Of a stretch of 64,000 bases of DNA, positions 47,026-56,266 are shown piece by piece (position 1 is the stretch's first letter; the number at the start of each line of letters is the position of its first letter). A program made the position numbers and the translations under genes. This stretch comes from Hyphomicrobiales bacterium. Lineage in GTDB: Bacteria; Pseudomonadota; Alphaproteobacteria; Rhizobiales; Rhodobiaceae. The stretch is taken from NCBI GenBank assembly GCA_002869065.1, contig PKTR01000001.1, positions 177,118 through 241,117 of the forward strand, written 5' to 3'. The notes under the pieces are model-generated. The model saw only the letters and a list, made by a program, of their open reading frames with translations, was not told the DNA's origin and ran no database searches.

Positions 47026-47934
47026 CTAGGCCTCCGCGCTGTGCCCGCGACCGCCCTTGCGGGCGTGCTTCGGATCTTCTTCGCCGATCCGCTCGGGATC
47101 CTCGTCGAAGATGATCCGCTCGGTTCCGGCAACGGCAACGAACCGCTTGCCGCGCAATCGACCGACCAGCGTCAGGCCGGCCTTGCGGGCAAGCTCGACC
47201 CCGGCTGCGGTGAAGCCGGAACGCGAGGCGAGCACGGGAATGCCCATCAGCACCGTCTTGATCACCATTTCCGAGGTCAGACGCCCCGTGGTGTAGAAGA
47301 TTTTGTCGTCCGGCGAAACGCCGTTTCGGAACATCCACCCGGCGATCTTGTCGACCGCGTTGTGCCGCCCGACGTCCTCCATATAAACGAGCGGGCGGTC
47401 GTCCTTACACAGCACACAGCCGTGGATCGCGCCGGCGGACAGATAGAGCGAGGGCTGGGTGTTGATCTTTGCCGACAAGGAATAGAGCCAGGAGGTGTGC
47501 AGTTTGGCCTCGCTGGCAAGCTTGATGTTGCCGAAGCTGTCCATCACGTCGCCGAACACTGTGCCCTGGGCGCAGCCCGAGGTGCGCACCTTCTTCTTCA
47601 GCTTTTCCTCGTAGTTGGTCTGCCGCTCGGTGCGAACGACGATGACGCCGATGTCTTCCTCGTAGTCGACGGAGCGGATGACGTCGTCGGCCTTCAACAT
47701 GTTCTGATTGAGCAGATAGCCGATGGCGAGCAGGTCCGGGTGGTCGCCGATCGTCATCATGGTGACGATCTCCTGGCTGTTCAGGAAAAGGGTGAGCGCG
47801 CGCTCGTTGACGACGCGAATCTCGACCGGCTGACCGGTGTGGTCGACGCCGCTGACGGGGCTCGACAGCAGCGGATCGTCCGGGTTCGGCGCGATGGTGA
47901 ACTCTTCAAGGGCGACGGACTCGTCCTCGCTCAT
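47026..47934 (-). CDS. fdhD: Formate dehydrogenase accessory sulfurtransferase
   Basis: 302-residue FdhD-family protein that delivers sulfur to the molybdenum site of formate dehydrogenase. RVVNERALTLFLNSQEIVTM, SGCAQGTVFGD, HGCVLCKDDRPLVYMEDVGR-like core and LASRSGFTAAGVELARKAGL fit the family. The usual CxxC of the flexible loop is reduced here to a single Cys (SGCAQG). First gene of the Mo-cofactor operon, 40 bases before mobA; the formate dehydrogenase itself lies at the right end of the window. Confidence 0.92.
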   Translation of the reverse strand: MSEDESVALEEFTIAPNPDDPLLSSPVSGVDHTGQPVEIRVVNERALTLFLNSQEIVTMMTIGDHPDLLAIGYLLNQNMLKADDVIRSVDYEEDIGVIVVRTERQTNYEEKLKKKVRTSGCAQGTVFGDVMDSFGNIKLASEAKLHTSWLYSLSAKINTQPSLYLSAGAIHGCVLCKDDRPLVYMEDVGRHNAVDKIAGWMFRNGVSPDDKIFYTTGRLTSEMVIKTVLMGIPVLASRSGFTAAGVELARKAGLTLVGRLRGKRFVAVAGTERIIFDEDPERIGEEDPKHARKGGRGHSAEA

Positions 47935-48039
47935 ATCCTCCCCCTTTCATTCTTGTCTTTATCCGGTTATGGGCGTTATGCCGCAGGGAGGCAAGGGCGA
48001 CAGACATCGCCGTCATGCAAATTGCTTTCATTGGATGCA

Positions 48040-48067
48040 TTGACCAATGCGAAGCGGCCTATAGATT
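48040..48067 (+). promoter_or_regulatory. Putative promoter of the Mrp gene
   Basis: TTGACC (48040-48045) and TAGATT (48062-48067) are 16 bases apart. A short inverted repeat CATTGG/CCAATG (48029-48034, 48044-48049) overlaps the -35 and may be an operator. It lies in the 218-base gap shared with the divergent fdhD gene. Confidence 0.4.
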
Positions 48068-48152
48068 ACCGGCTTCGAATATACGGACGCGGCGGCGTTG
48101 AGTGCCGAAAGCCGTGTAGGAAACGCTGTCGCGGAAGAGGGAAGCGGAGAAT

Positions 48153-49277
48153 ATGACCGAAATCACCAAGGAAATGGTTCTGGAGCGCCTGCAGAAAGTT
48201 CGCGGGCCGGATCGCGAGAGCGATATCGTCGAACTGGGCCTCGTTTCCGACATTTTCGTCTCGGGCAACCGGGTTGCCTTTTCGATCACCGTCGATGCCG
48301 ACCGGGCGAAGGACCTCGAGCCGCTGCGTCAGGCGGCTGAAAAGGTCGTCTCGGACATGCCGGGCGTCGAACGTGTCATGGTCGCCCTGACGGCCGAGAA
48401 AAAGCCGGGCGCCAGTGCGCCTGCGCCGCAGCCGGCCCAGGCCGCGCCGAAGGAAGACCCGACCAAGCCGGGCGTGCCGGGCGTCAAGACCATCATCGCC
48501 GTTGCCTCGGGCAAGGGCGGCGTTGGCAAGTCGACCACCGCCGTCAACATCGCGCTCGGCCTGCAGGCCCTCGGCCTCAAGGTCGGTGTGCTCGACGCCG
48601 ATATCTACGGCCCGTCGATGCCGCGCCTCCTCAAGCTCACCGAGCAGCCGGAGCCGACCCCGGAAGGCAAGCTGAAACCGGTCGATGGCTATGGCCTTTC
48701 GGTCATGTCGATGGGCTTCCTTGTGGAAGAAGACGTGCCGATGATCTGGCGTGGCCCGATGGTCATGTCGGCGCTGACCCAGATGCTGCGCGAAGTGGAC
48801 TGGGGCCAGCTCGATTGCATGGTCGTCGACATGCCCCCGGGCACCGGTGACGCTCAGCTCACCATGGCCCAGCAGGTGCCGCTCGCCGGCGCCGTCATCG
48901 TCTCGACCCCGCAGGACCTCGCCCTCATCGACGCCCGCAAGGGCCTGTCGATGTTCAAGAAGGTCAGCGTGCCGGTGCTCGGCATCGTCGAGAACATGAG
49001 CTACTTCCTGTGCCCGTCCTGCGGCGAACGTTCCGACATCTTCGGTCATGGCGGGGCGCGCGCCGAAGCCGAGAAGCTCGGTGCGCCGTTCCTCGGCGAA
49101 GTGCCGTTGCACATGGACATCCGCGCCCATTCGGACGACGGCACTCCGGTCGTTGTGTCCGATCCGGACGGCCCGCACGCCAAGATCTACAAGGACATCG
49201 CCGCCAAGGTCTGGGCCGAGGTCCAGTCGCGCACCGGCAGCTCCGCCCGCACCGCACCGCGGATCGTGGTTGAGTAA
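48153..49277 (+). CDS. apbC: Mrp/ApbC-type iron-sulfur cluster carrier ATPase
   Basis: 374-residue P-loop protein. An N-terminal MIP18/DUF59 domain (about 1-80), an Ala/Pro-rich linker, then the ParA-like domain with SGKGGVGKSTTAVNIALGL, DADIYGPSMPRLL and the CxxC of FLCPSCGERSDIFG. It carries [4Fe-4S] clusters to apo-enzymes in the cytoplasm. A strong terminator follows, so it is probably monocistronic. Confidence 0.93.
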   Translation: MTEITKEMVLERLQKVRGPDRESDIVELGLVSDIFVSGNRVAFSITVDADRAKDLEPLRQAAEKVVSDMPGVERVMVALTAEKKPGASAPAPQPAQAAPKEDPTKPGVPGVKTIIAVASGKGGVGKSTTAVNIALGLQALGLKVGVLDADIYGPSMPRLLKLTEQPEPTPEGKLKPVDGYGLSVMSMGFLVEEDVPMIWRGPMVMSALTQMLREVDWGQLDCMVVDMPPGTGDAQLTMAQQVPLAGAVIVSTPQDLALIDARKGLSMFKKVSVPVLGIVENMSYFLCPSCGERSDIFGHGGARAEAEKLGAPFLGEVPLHMDIRAHSDDGTPVVVSDPDGPHAKIYKDIAAKVWAEVQSRTGSSARTAPRIVVE

Positions 49278-49305
49278 GCCTCGTCCTTGAGGGCAGATAT
49301 CGAAG

Positions 49306-49336
49306 CGGCCGGGCCTAGCGCCCGGCCGTTTTTTTT
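49306..49336 (+). terminator. Rho-independent terminator of the Mrp gene
   Basis: Nine-base stem CGGCCGGGC/GCCCGGCCG (49306-49328) with a 5-base loop followed by eight T (49329-49336). Confidence 0.9.
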
Positions 49337-49396
49337 GAGCGCATTCCCGAAAAATGGGAACCGGTTTTCGGATAAGAATTCGCGCAAGAAAATTTG
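49337..49396. repeat. Dispersed intergenic repeat
   Basis: GAGCGCATTCCCGAAAAATG, GGAACCGGTTTTCGGATAAG and AATTCGCGCAAGAAAATTTG in series. It contains an imperfect palindrome around CCGAAAAATGGGAACCGGTTTTCGG. Directly follows the terminator and matches the ends of the copy at 31852. Elements of this form are widespread in rhizobial intergenic DNA. Confidence 0.65.
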
Positions 49397-49453
49397 CTCG
49401 TGCGTGGTGAGTGGTTTGACAGTCACTATGAATTTTCAAGTGCGCTGAAGAGT

Positions 49454-50368
49454 TTAGCCTGGTTTCTTCGCGGCCTGCCGGGCGGCGATGCGCTCGCGGT
49501 GGAAGGTGTAGACCCCGGTCGCGATGACGATGGCCGTGCCGATGAGCGTGAGGGCGTCAGGCACATCACCCCACACGACGAAACCGATCACAAGTGCCCA
49601 CAGCACGATCGAGTAGCGGAACGGAGCCACGACGGCCATGTCGGCGATGCGGATCGCGGCGATGATGAAGAAATAACCGATCAGGATGAAGACGGCGGCC
49701 GCCGCAAGCAGCATGAGGTGCCGTGAGGTCGGCGCGGACCAATCCTCGAAGGGCGACATCGCAAGGCCGAGCAGGGCGACCGCAGTTGTCGTCGCGAAGG
49801 TGACGTGAAAGGTCGTCAGCTTCGCCGGCATCCGCCGCGTCGCCAGATCGCGTAGTGTGATGAAGCAGATCGCGGCAAGCGCCGACAGCACCCAGATATC
49901 GAAGCCCTCCGGTCCCGGCCGCACGATCAGCGCGACGCCGAGGAAACCGGCGCCGACCGCGATCCAGCGCCGCCAGCCGACCCTGTCGCCGAGGAAGATG
50001 GCCGCCGCCGCGGTGACCAGTAGCGGCACCGCCTGCAGGATCATCGTCGCGTTGGCGATCGGCATGTGAAAGAGGGCGGTAAGATAGAACACCGTCGCGC
50101 CGACCTCGCCGACGAGACGCCAGCCGACGACGCGGTGGCGAATACCGGTCAGCCCCGACAGATTGCCGGTCGCAAACCCGATCAGCGACAGCATCGAAAG
50201 CGCAAACAGCCCGCGAAAGAACAGGATTTCGCCGGTCGGCAGGTCGGCGGAAGCGAGCTTCACGAAGGCGTCGTTGAAGATGAAGCCGGCCATCGAGGCC
50301 GACATCGCGGCGATGCCGGCGAGATTTCGTGCGGGAGTGGCCTCAAGGGGCGCGGGAGCAGACGACAC
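49454..50368 (-). CDS. EamA/DMT-family transporter
   Basis: 304-residue protein with about ten hydrophobic segments in two EamA repeats (GILFFRGLFALSMLSLIGFA in the first; a second ending with ALTLIGTAIVIATGVYTFHR). The family exports or imports small metabolites, often amino acids or purine nucleosides; substrate unknown. It lies between the repeat and moaA on the same strand as moaA, 66 bases downstream of it. Confidence 0.87.
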   Translation of the reverse strand: MSSAPAPLEATPARNLAGIAAMSASMAGFIFNDAFVKLASADLPTGEILFFRGLFALSMLSLIGFATGNLSGLTGIRHRVVGWRLVGEVGATVFYLTALFHMPIANATMILQAVPLLVTAAAAIFLGDRVGWRRWIAVGAGFLGVALIVRPGPEGFDIWVLSALAAICFITLRDLATRRMPAKLTTFHVTFATTTAVALLGLAMSPFEDWSAPTSRHLMLLAAAAVFILIGYFFIIAAIRIADMAVVAPFRYSIVLWALVIGFVVWGDVPDALTLIGTAIVIATGVYTFHRERIAARQAAKKPG

Positions 50369-50434
50369 GGCAGGCGCACCCTTCAGAACGACTCACACGG
50401 GAGGAATGAAAACACCAGCAGAATAGGCCGCTGG

Positions 50435-51463
50435 CTAGCCGCCCGTCACCGACATGTGGCGAGTAACGCTTGGCTGGTTGGTGTCCCGGTCGATGATGAA
50501 ATCGTGGCCCTTCGGCTTGCGGCCGATCGCTTCGTCGATTGCCTGCTTGAGAAGCTCGTCGCCCTCGGAAGCGCGCAGCGGCGCCCGCAGATCCGCCTTG
50601 TCGTCCTGGCCGAGGCACATATAGAGCATGCCGGTGCAGGTGATACGCACGCGATTGCAGGATTCGCAGAAATTGTGCGACATCGGCGTGATGAAGCCGA
50701 CCCGCCCGCCGGTCTCGGCAAGGCGGATATAGCGCGCCGGCCCGCCGGTCGCGTAGTTGCTATCCTCGATCGTGTAGCGCTCCGAGAGCATCGCCCGCAC
50801 ATCCGACAGCGGCAGATAGCGGTCGGTGCGGTCCTCGTCGATCTCGCCCATCGGCATGGTTTCGATCATGGTCAGGTCGTAGCCGCGGCCATGCGCCCAT
50901 TCGAGCATCGGCAGGATCTCGTGATCGTTGACGCCCTTCAGCGCGACCATGTTGATCTTGATCGACAGGCCCGCCTCGTCGGCGGCGTCGAGCCCGCGCA
51001 TCACCTTGGAGAGTTCGCCCCAGCGGGTAACGGCCTTGAACTTGTCGGCGTCGAGCGTGTCGAGCGACAGGTTGATGCGTTTGACACCGTAGTCTGCGAG
51101 CTGTCCGGCGTAGCGGGTGAGCTGCGAGCCGTTGGTGGTGACGGTCACTTCGTCGAGCTGGCCGCTTTTCAGATGCCGCGAGAGCTGCCGAAACAGTTCC
51201 ATGATGCCCTTGCGCACCAGCGGTTCACCACCGGTGAGGCGGATCCGTCGCACGCCTTTTTCGACAAAGGCCGAACACAGCCGGTCGAGCTCTTCCAGCG
51301 TCAGCACCTCGCGCTTCGGCAGGAAGGTCATGTTCTCGGCCATGCAATAGACACAGCGGAAATCGCAGCGGTCGGTCACCGAGACGCGCAAATAATTGAC
51401 GGCCCGTCCGAACGGGTCGATCAAGGTGCCCGGATCTGCCTCGAGCGGGCCTGGATGCTGCAT
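50435..51463 (-). CDS. moaA: GTP 3',8-cyclase (molybdenum cofactor biosynthesis)
   Basis: 342-residue radical SAM enzyme for the first step of molybdopterin synthesis. The N-terminal cluster motif [20 protein letters not shown] and TTNGSQL lead to a second cluster site [18 protein letters not shown]. The C terminus ends with the conserved Gly-Gly. The ATG at 51463 follows GGAGGAAG; the open frame to 51562 runs across the promoter. Other Mo-cofactor genes lie 4-7 kb away. Confidence 0.95.
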   Translation of the reverse strand: MQHPGPLEADPGTLIDPFGRAVNYLRVSVTDRCDFRCVYCMAENMTFLPKREVLTLEELDRLCSAFVEKGVRRIRLTGGEPLVRKGIMELFRQLSRHLKSGQLDEVTVTTNGSQLTRYAGQLADYGVKRINLSLDTLDADKFKAVTRWGELSKVMRGLDAADEAGLSIKINMVALKGVNDHEILPMLEWAHGRGYDLTMIETMPMGEIDEDRTDRYLPLSDVRAMLSERYTIEDSNYATGGPARYIRLAETGGRVGFITPMSHNFCESCNRVRITCTGMLYMCLGQDDKADLRAPLRASEGDELLKQAIDEAIGRKPKGHDFIIDRDTNQPSVTRHMSVTGG

Positions 51464-51514
51464 CGGACTTCCTCCACCATCCCGGTTACACCCGATAGTC
51501 CGGTCCCGGTATGC

Positions 51515-51555
51515 CTCTTTAAAGAGTACATTAGGCAAACAGTCGGCGGCGTCAA
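51515..51555 (-). promoter_or_regulatory. Putative moaA promoter with a 12-base palindrome at the start site
   Basis: On minus, TTGACG (51550-51555) and TAATGT (51528-51533) are 16 bases apart. The perfect palindrome CTCTTTAAAGAG (51515-51526) follows, where transcription should begin. It could be an operator for an unidentified repressor. Confidence 0.4.
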
Positions 51556-51667
51556 ACCACATTAGTCAAGAACGCGGCGCACTGCGATCATCGGGCGCCT
51601 TGCCGAAAGGGGGTCTTTGACCTAAATCCCGCCTCAACAGTTTCAAAAAACCGCTCCGGGAGCCGTT

Positions 51668-52051
51668 ATGCAGATTGAAGATATTTGGCCGACCGAAATT
51701 CGCCTCAAGAAGGATCGCCGCGGACTGGTCGTCGCGTTCGATACCGGCGAGACCTTTGACCTTTCGTCAGAGTATTTGCGGGTGATGTCGCCCTCGGCCG
51801 AGGTGCAGGGGCATTCGCCCGACGAGCGCAAGACCGTGCCGGGCAAGATCAACGTCGAGATCATGAAGCTCGAGCCGGTCGGCAACTACGCCATCAAGAT
51901 CGATTTCGACGACATGCACGACACCGGCATCTACTCTTGGCAGACGCTCGCCGAGCTGGGTCGCCAGCACGATGCCCTGTGGGCGCGCTATCTGAGCGAG
52001 CTGCAGCAGCAGGGCATGTCGCGCGAGCCGGCTCCGGTACCCGGCGCCTGA
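51668..52051 (+). CDS. Gamma-butyrobetaine hydroxylase-like N-terminal domain protein (DUF971)
   Basis: 127-residue single-domain protein. WPTEIRLKKDRRGLVVAFDT at the N terminus and GNYAIKIDFDDMHDTGIYSW in the middle define the DUF971 family, which is related to the small N-terminal domain of butyrobetaine hydroxylase. The function is unknown; stand-alone copies are often linked with Fe-S or Mo-cofactor genes. GGGAG precedes the ATG region. Divergent from moaA. Confidence 0.85.
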   Translation: MQIEDIWPTEIRLKKDRRGLVVAFDTGETFDLSSEYLRVMSPSAEVQGHSPDERKTVPGKINVEIMKLEPVGNYAIKIDFDDMHDTGIYSWQTLAELGRQHDALWARYLSELQQQGMSREPAPVPGA

Positions 52052-52080
52052 CCGCATCCACTCAGGAACACCTACAAACA

Positions 52081-52114
52081 AAAACGCCGGCGCGAGGGAT
52101 CGCGCCGGCGTTTT
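52081..52114. terminator. Bidirectional Rho-independent terminator
   Basis: Perfect 15-base inverted repeat (52081-52095 with 52100-52114), loop GGGA, with AAAA at one end and TTTT at the other. It serves the DUF971 gene on + and the L,D-transpeptidase gene on -. Confidence 0.9.
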
Positions 52115-52134
52115 CGTATTTGTGATGGTTCGCC

Positions 52135-52740
52135 CTATTTGCGGACGACGACGACCTTGGCGCCAACCTCGACGCGCTTGTAGAGGTCGATCACATCGTC
52201 ATTGGCCATACGGATGCAGCCGGACGAAACGGCGGTGCCGATGGTCCAGGGCTCGTTCGAACCGTGAATGCGGTAGATGGTCGAGCCGATATACATGGCG
52301 CGCGCGCCGAGCGGGTTGTTCGGACCACCTTCCATGTAGTGCGGCAGGCCCGGCTGGCGTTTGCGCATTGCCGGCGGCGGGGTCCAGCCCGGCCACTCGG
52401 CCTTGCGGGACACGCGGTGGGTGCCCGACCACTGGAAGCCCGGACGGCCGACGCCGATACCGTACTTCAGCGCCTTGCCACGTTCCATGACGTAGTAAAG
52501 GCGGCGTTCCTTGGTGTTGACGATAATGGTGCCCGGCGAATAACGACCGTCATAGGACACCGTCTGACGACGGATCGGCGACTTGCCGCTGCCCATGTAA
52601 CGGATCACGCCAGGTCCATCGACCTGAGTGCCGCTCGCGTCATAACGCGTCATCACGCCCGGATTGTATTCGGCCATGGCCGTACCGACAACGCCGAAGG
52701 CCATCGCAAAACCGGCCGCAAAAAGAGAAATCTTCCGCAT
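52135..52740 (-). CDS. L,D-transpeptidase (YkuD family)
   Basis: 201-residue secreted enzyme. The signal peptide MRKISLFAAGFAMAFGVVGT ends at AMA. The YkuD domain starts at GTIIVNTKERRLYYVM and contains YRIHGSNEPWTIG and the catalytic block SSGCIRMANDDV (His, Ser, Cys, Arg). It forms 3-3 cross-links in peptidoglycan or attaches proteins to it. The ATG at 52740 is chosen because it begins the signal peptide; the frame opens 54 bases earlier. Confidence 0.92.
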   Translation of the reverse strand: MRKISLFAAGFAMAFGVVGTAMAEYNPGVMTRYDASGTQVDGPGVIRYMGSGKSPIRRQTVSYDGRYSPGTIIVNTKERRLYYVMERGKALKYGIGVGRPGFQWSGTHRVSRKAEWPGWTPPPAMRKRQPGLPHYMEGGPNNPLGARAMYIGSTIYRIHGSNEPWTIGTAVSSGCIRMANDDVIDLYKRVEVGAKVVVVRK

Positions 52741-53028
52741 CGCAAACCCTTTGTTGCTCGACTTGTCGCCCGAATCCCAGAAAAAACCCTGCATCGCCGC
52801 TCGGCCGATGGCAGTTTATGGCGGATAATGATGATGTGGCCAAATTGCGACAAGGTTAACGGGGCGGAATGTGAACACGGCCCCTAAGGGTTTTTGCGAT
52901 GTGTTGTGATTTCGCCACGGTGTGCGCAACAATCTTTCGCTCGATACAATCAAAAGGCGAGGGGGCGAGGGCGTGCAGCCGGCAGGCAGGCCGGATCCAG
53001 CGGTTTCCCTGTTCCGGGGCGCTGCGGA

Positions 53029-53616
53029 TCAACTCAGCGGAATCCGATTGCCGTCCTTCGATTCCTGATAGCTCTCGGAAAGCGCTGCATAGGCATCGCG
53101 GATGCGTGTCGCCTGCTCGGTGAGGGCGGTGCGCGCCGGATCGGTTTCCGCGGCGATCAGGTCGGCGATCGACTGCGCCTTCCAGAACGCATTCTCGTGC
53201 CGATAACCGCCGGGCTCCAGCGTGAACACCTCTTTGAGGATCTTGAGATCATGGGGGATCGCGAAGGCGTCGCGCGAATCCTCATGGCTGAAAAAATAGG
53301 TGAAGTTGTCGAAGCCGGCCCAGGTGATCGCCGACATGCACATGGTGCAGGGCTCGTGCGTCGACAGGAAGATGAGATCCTCCGTGTCCGGCGTCTCCGC
53401 CATCTCGTAGAAGCGCTTCAGCGTGTGGACCTCACCATGCCAGAGCGGGTTCTCGGTCTCGTTGTTGGTCTCGGCGATGACCAGCGACAGGTCGCTTTTC
53501 CTCAGGATCGCCGCGCCAAACACCTTGTTGCCGGCGGCGACGCCCTTTGCGGTCAGCGGCAGGATGTCGTGCTCGATCACATCGAGCAGGCGGGCGGCGA
53601 GCGACGTCGTTGTCAT
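53029..53616 (-). CDS. Nucleoside/cytidine deaminase-like zinc enzyme
   Basis: 195-residue CDA-fold protein. The zinc motif has HGEV instead of the commoner H[AC]E, and the second half is EPCTMCMSAITW. A long C-terminal tail follows. It deaminates a purine, cytosine or related base; the substrate cannot be fixed. The ATG at 53616 is preferred over TTG at 53622; GAAGGAA lies upstream. It is 58 bases downstream of the fumarase gene on the same strand. Confidence 0.82.
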   Translation of the reverse strand: MTTTSLAARLLDVIEHDILPLTAKGVAAGNKVFGAAILRKSDLSLVIAETNNETENPLWHGEVHTLKRFYEMAETPDTEDLIFLSTHEPCTMCMSAITWAGFDNFTYFFSHEDSRDAFAIPHDLKILKEVFTLEPGGYRHENAFWKAQSIADLIAAETDPARTALTEQATRIRDAYAALSESYQESKDGNRIPLS

Positions 53617-53673
53617 GCGCAACGTTTCCTTCGGGGGCAGGGCGCCGGCGGGCGTCCCCGCCGGCTATCCTGA

Positions 53674-55377
53674 CTAGCTGAGATTGAGGTCCTGGAAGAA
53701 GTCGTTGCCCTTGTCGTCGACAATGATGAAGGCCGGGAAGTCCTCGACCTCGATGCGCCAGATCGCTTCCATGCCGAGTTCGGGGAACTCGACCACTTCG
53801 ACCTTCTTGATGCAGTCCTTGGCAAGCCGCGCCGCCGGCCCGCCGATCGAGCCGAGATAGAAACCGCCATGCTTGTGGCAGGCGTCGCGCACGGCCTTCG
53901 AGCGGTTGCCCTTGGCGAGCATGACCATCGATCCGCCGACGGCCTGGAACTGGTCCACATAGGCGTCCATGCGGCCAGCCGTGGTCGGCCCGAATGAACC
54001 CGACGCATAGCCTTCCGGGGTCTTTGCGGGACCGGCGTAATAGATCGGGTGATTTTTGAAATAGTCCGGCAGTTCACCGCCCGATTCCAGCCGCTCGCGC
54101 AGCTTGGCGTGGGCCAGATCGCGCGCGACAATCATCGGTCCGGTCAGCGACAGTCGTGTTTTCGTCGGATGCTTGCTCAGTTCGGCAAGGATCTCCGGCA
54201 TCGGCCGGGTAAGGTCGATCTTGACCACATGGTCGGACAGGCTTGCCTCGTCGATGTCCGGCATATACTTCGCCGGGTTCGCCTCGAGCGCTTCCAGGAA
54301 AACGCCGTCCTTGGTGATCTTGCCGAGCGCCTGGCGGTCGGCCGAGCACGATACACCGATGCCGATCGGCAGCGATGCACCGTGGCGCGGCAGGCGGATG
54401 ACGCGCACGTCGTGGCAGAAATACTTGCCGCCGAACTGCGCGCCGACGCCGGTGCTCTGCGTCAGCTTGAAGATTTCCTCTTCCATCTGTAGGTCGCGGA
54501 AGGCGTGGCCGCTCTCCGAACCCGCCGTCGGCAGGCCGTCGAGATAGCGCGTCGAGGCGAGCTTGACGGTCTTCAGATTGAGCTCCGCCGAGGTGCCGCC
54601 GATGACGATGGCGAGGTGGTAGGGCGGACAGGCGGCGGTGCCAAGCGTCAGGATCTTCTCCTTCAGGAACGCCATCATGCGCTCCTTGTCGAGCAGCGAC
54701 GGCACGCCCTGGAACAGGAACGTCTTGTTGGCCGAGCCGCCACCCTTGGCGACGAACATGAACTTGTAGGCGTCCTCGCCCTCGGCGTAGATCTCGACCT
54801 GCGCCGGCAGGTTGTTGCGGGTGTTCACTTCCTCGAACATCGACAGCGGCGCGAGCTGCGAGTAGCGCAAATTCTTCTTGAAGTAGGCGTCGCGGACGCC
54901 TTCCGCGAGCGCGGCTTCATCCTCGCCCGAGGTCCACACGCGGCGGCCCTTCTTGCCCATGATGATGCCGGTGCCGGTGTCCTGGCACATCGGCAGCACG
55001 CCTCCGGCCGAGATGTTGGCGTTCTTCAACAGGTCATACGCAACGAACTTGTCGTTCGGCGTCGCTTCCGGGTCGTCGAGGATCTTGGCGAGCTGGGCGA
55101 GGTGGCCGGGGCGCAGCAGATGGTTGATGTCGGCAAAGGCCTGTTCCGACAGGAGCCGCAGTCCCTCGCGCTCGACCTTGAGGATCTCCTGGCCCTCGAA
55201 GGTCGCCGTCGACACGAAATCGCCGGTCAGCTTCTTGTACGGGGTGGTGTCGAGGGCGAGCGGGAACAGCGGAGAATGGGAGTATTCGGACATCGGCGCC
55301 TCCGGTTGGTCGATCAGGCTCCGGTCCATGCCTTCATAGACGGGCATGTCGTATTGCGGGCGGTCCCGATCGCTCAT
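53674..55377 (-). CDS. fumA: Fumarate hydratase class I
   Basis: Up to 567-residue [4Fe-4S] fumarase converting fumarate and malate in the citric acid cycle. [20 protein letters not shown] carries a cluster Cys, and [19 protein letters not shown] and [15 protein letters not shown] are class I features. Two starts are possible: the ATG at 55377 (GGGAGAG upstream), and the ATG at 55293 (CGGAGG upstream), where similarity to typical fumarases ([18 protein letters not shown]) begins. The 28-residue extension has coding-like codon use. I keep the longer form with that caution. Confidence 0.93.
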   Translation of the reverse strand: MSDRDRPQYDMPVYEGMDRSLIDQPEAPMSEYSHSPLFPLALDTTPYKKLTGDFVSTATFEGQEILKVEREGLRLLSEQAFADINHLLRPGHLAQLAKILDDPEATPNDKFVAYDLLKNANISAGGVLPMCQDTGTGIIMGKKGRRVWTSGEDEAALAEGVRDAYFKKNLRYSQLAPLSMFEEVNTRNNLPAQVEIYAEGEDAYKFMFVAKGGGSANKTFLFQGVPSLLDKERMMAFLKEKILTLGTAACPPYHLAIVIGGTSAELNLKTVKLASTRYLDGLPTAGSESGHAFRDLQMEEEIFKLTQSTGVGAQFGGKYFCHDVRVIRLPRHGASLPIGIGVSCSADRQALGKITKDGVFLEALEANPAKYMPDIDEASLSDHVVKIDLTRPMPEILAELSKHPTKTRLSLTGPMIVARDLAHAKLRERLESGGELPDYFKNHPIYYAGPAKTPEGYASGSFGPTTAGRMDAYVDQFQAVGGSMVMLAKGNRSKAVRDACHKHGGFYLGSIGGPAARLAKDCIKKVEVVEFPELGMEAIWRIEVEDFPAFIIVDDKGNDFFQDLNLS

Positions 55378-55622
55378 GATGCTCTCCCTTTGTCGGCATG
55401 ATGCAGTGCGGGAGAAACGCTGTCAGCCTTGTAACGCCGATGGCCGGCGCCGCCAAGCCATACCGATGGCGGGTTGCGCGGTCCGACACCGGCCGGCGAT
55501 CTCCGAATGGGCCCGGACTGTCTTACCCGGCCTCGATGGGCTAGGGTTTCAGCCGCTACGCGGTTCTCAGACTCTTCAGCGAGAGCTGCAGCGACATCCA
55601 ATCGGAATGAATCGGACATGTC

Positions 55623-56243
55623 ATGACGCAGGAATCGGCTCTCGCCTTCGTGCTCGCACTTCTCCTATGGGTCGTCATACCCGGCCCGGCAATTGTGATG
55701 ATCGTAGGGCGGGCGCTCGGCGCCGGCGCGCGCCACGCGGTGCCCCTGATCGCCGGTATTCTGGCGGGCGACGTGTTCTACATGATGATCGTGTTATTCG
55801 GCCTGGCCGCCATCGGCCAGCTCGTGGGCGAATTCTTCATCATCGTCCGCATGCTCGGCGCGGCATACCTGATCTATCTCGGCATCCAGCTCTGGCGCCG
55901 ACCTGTATCGGCGATATCCGCACAGGCCGGAGACGAGAAACCGAACGGTATCAAAAGTTTCATCGCCGGGTTCGGCATAACCCTCGGCAATCCGAAGGCG
56001 ATTCTGTTCCACCTTGGCTTCCTGCCGACCTTCTTCGACCTGTCGCGGATCGGCATCGTCGACGCCCTCGCCATCATCGGGCTTTTCCTTGCCGTGCTCG
56101 GCAGCGCGTTGGTGGGTTACGCATTGCTGGCGGGCAGGGCGCGGGCTCTGTTCGTCGAACCCGCGCGGCTGCGTCTCGTTAATCGAAGCGCCGGTGCGCT
56201 GATGGTCGGCGCCGGCGTCGCCATCCTGGCAAAGCGGCAGTAG
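55623..56243 (+). CDS. LysE-family translocator
   Basis: 206-residue membrane protein with about six hydrophobic segments and LysE/RhtB features: LLWVVIPGPAIVMIVGRALG near the N terminus and ITLGNPKAILFHLGFLP in the middle. It probably exports an amino acid or its derivative. One of three LysE-family genes in the last 9 kb. Transcribed away from fumarase, with a 245-base gap. Confidence 0.88.
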   Translation: MTQESALAFVLALLLWVVIPGPAIVMIVGRALGAGARHAVPLIAGILAGDVFYMMIVLFGLAAIGQLVGEFFIIVRMLGAAYLIYLGIQLWRRPVSAISAQAGDEKPNGIKSFIAGFGITLGNPKAILFHLGFLPTFFDLSRIGIVDALAIIGLFLAVLGSALVGYALLAGRARALFVEPARLRLVNRSAGALMVGAGVAILAKRQ

Positions 56244-56266
56244 ACGCTTCGCCGTCGGAAATTGGC

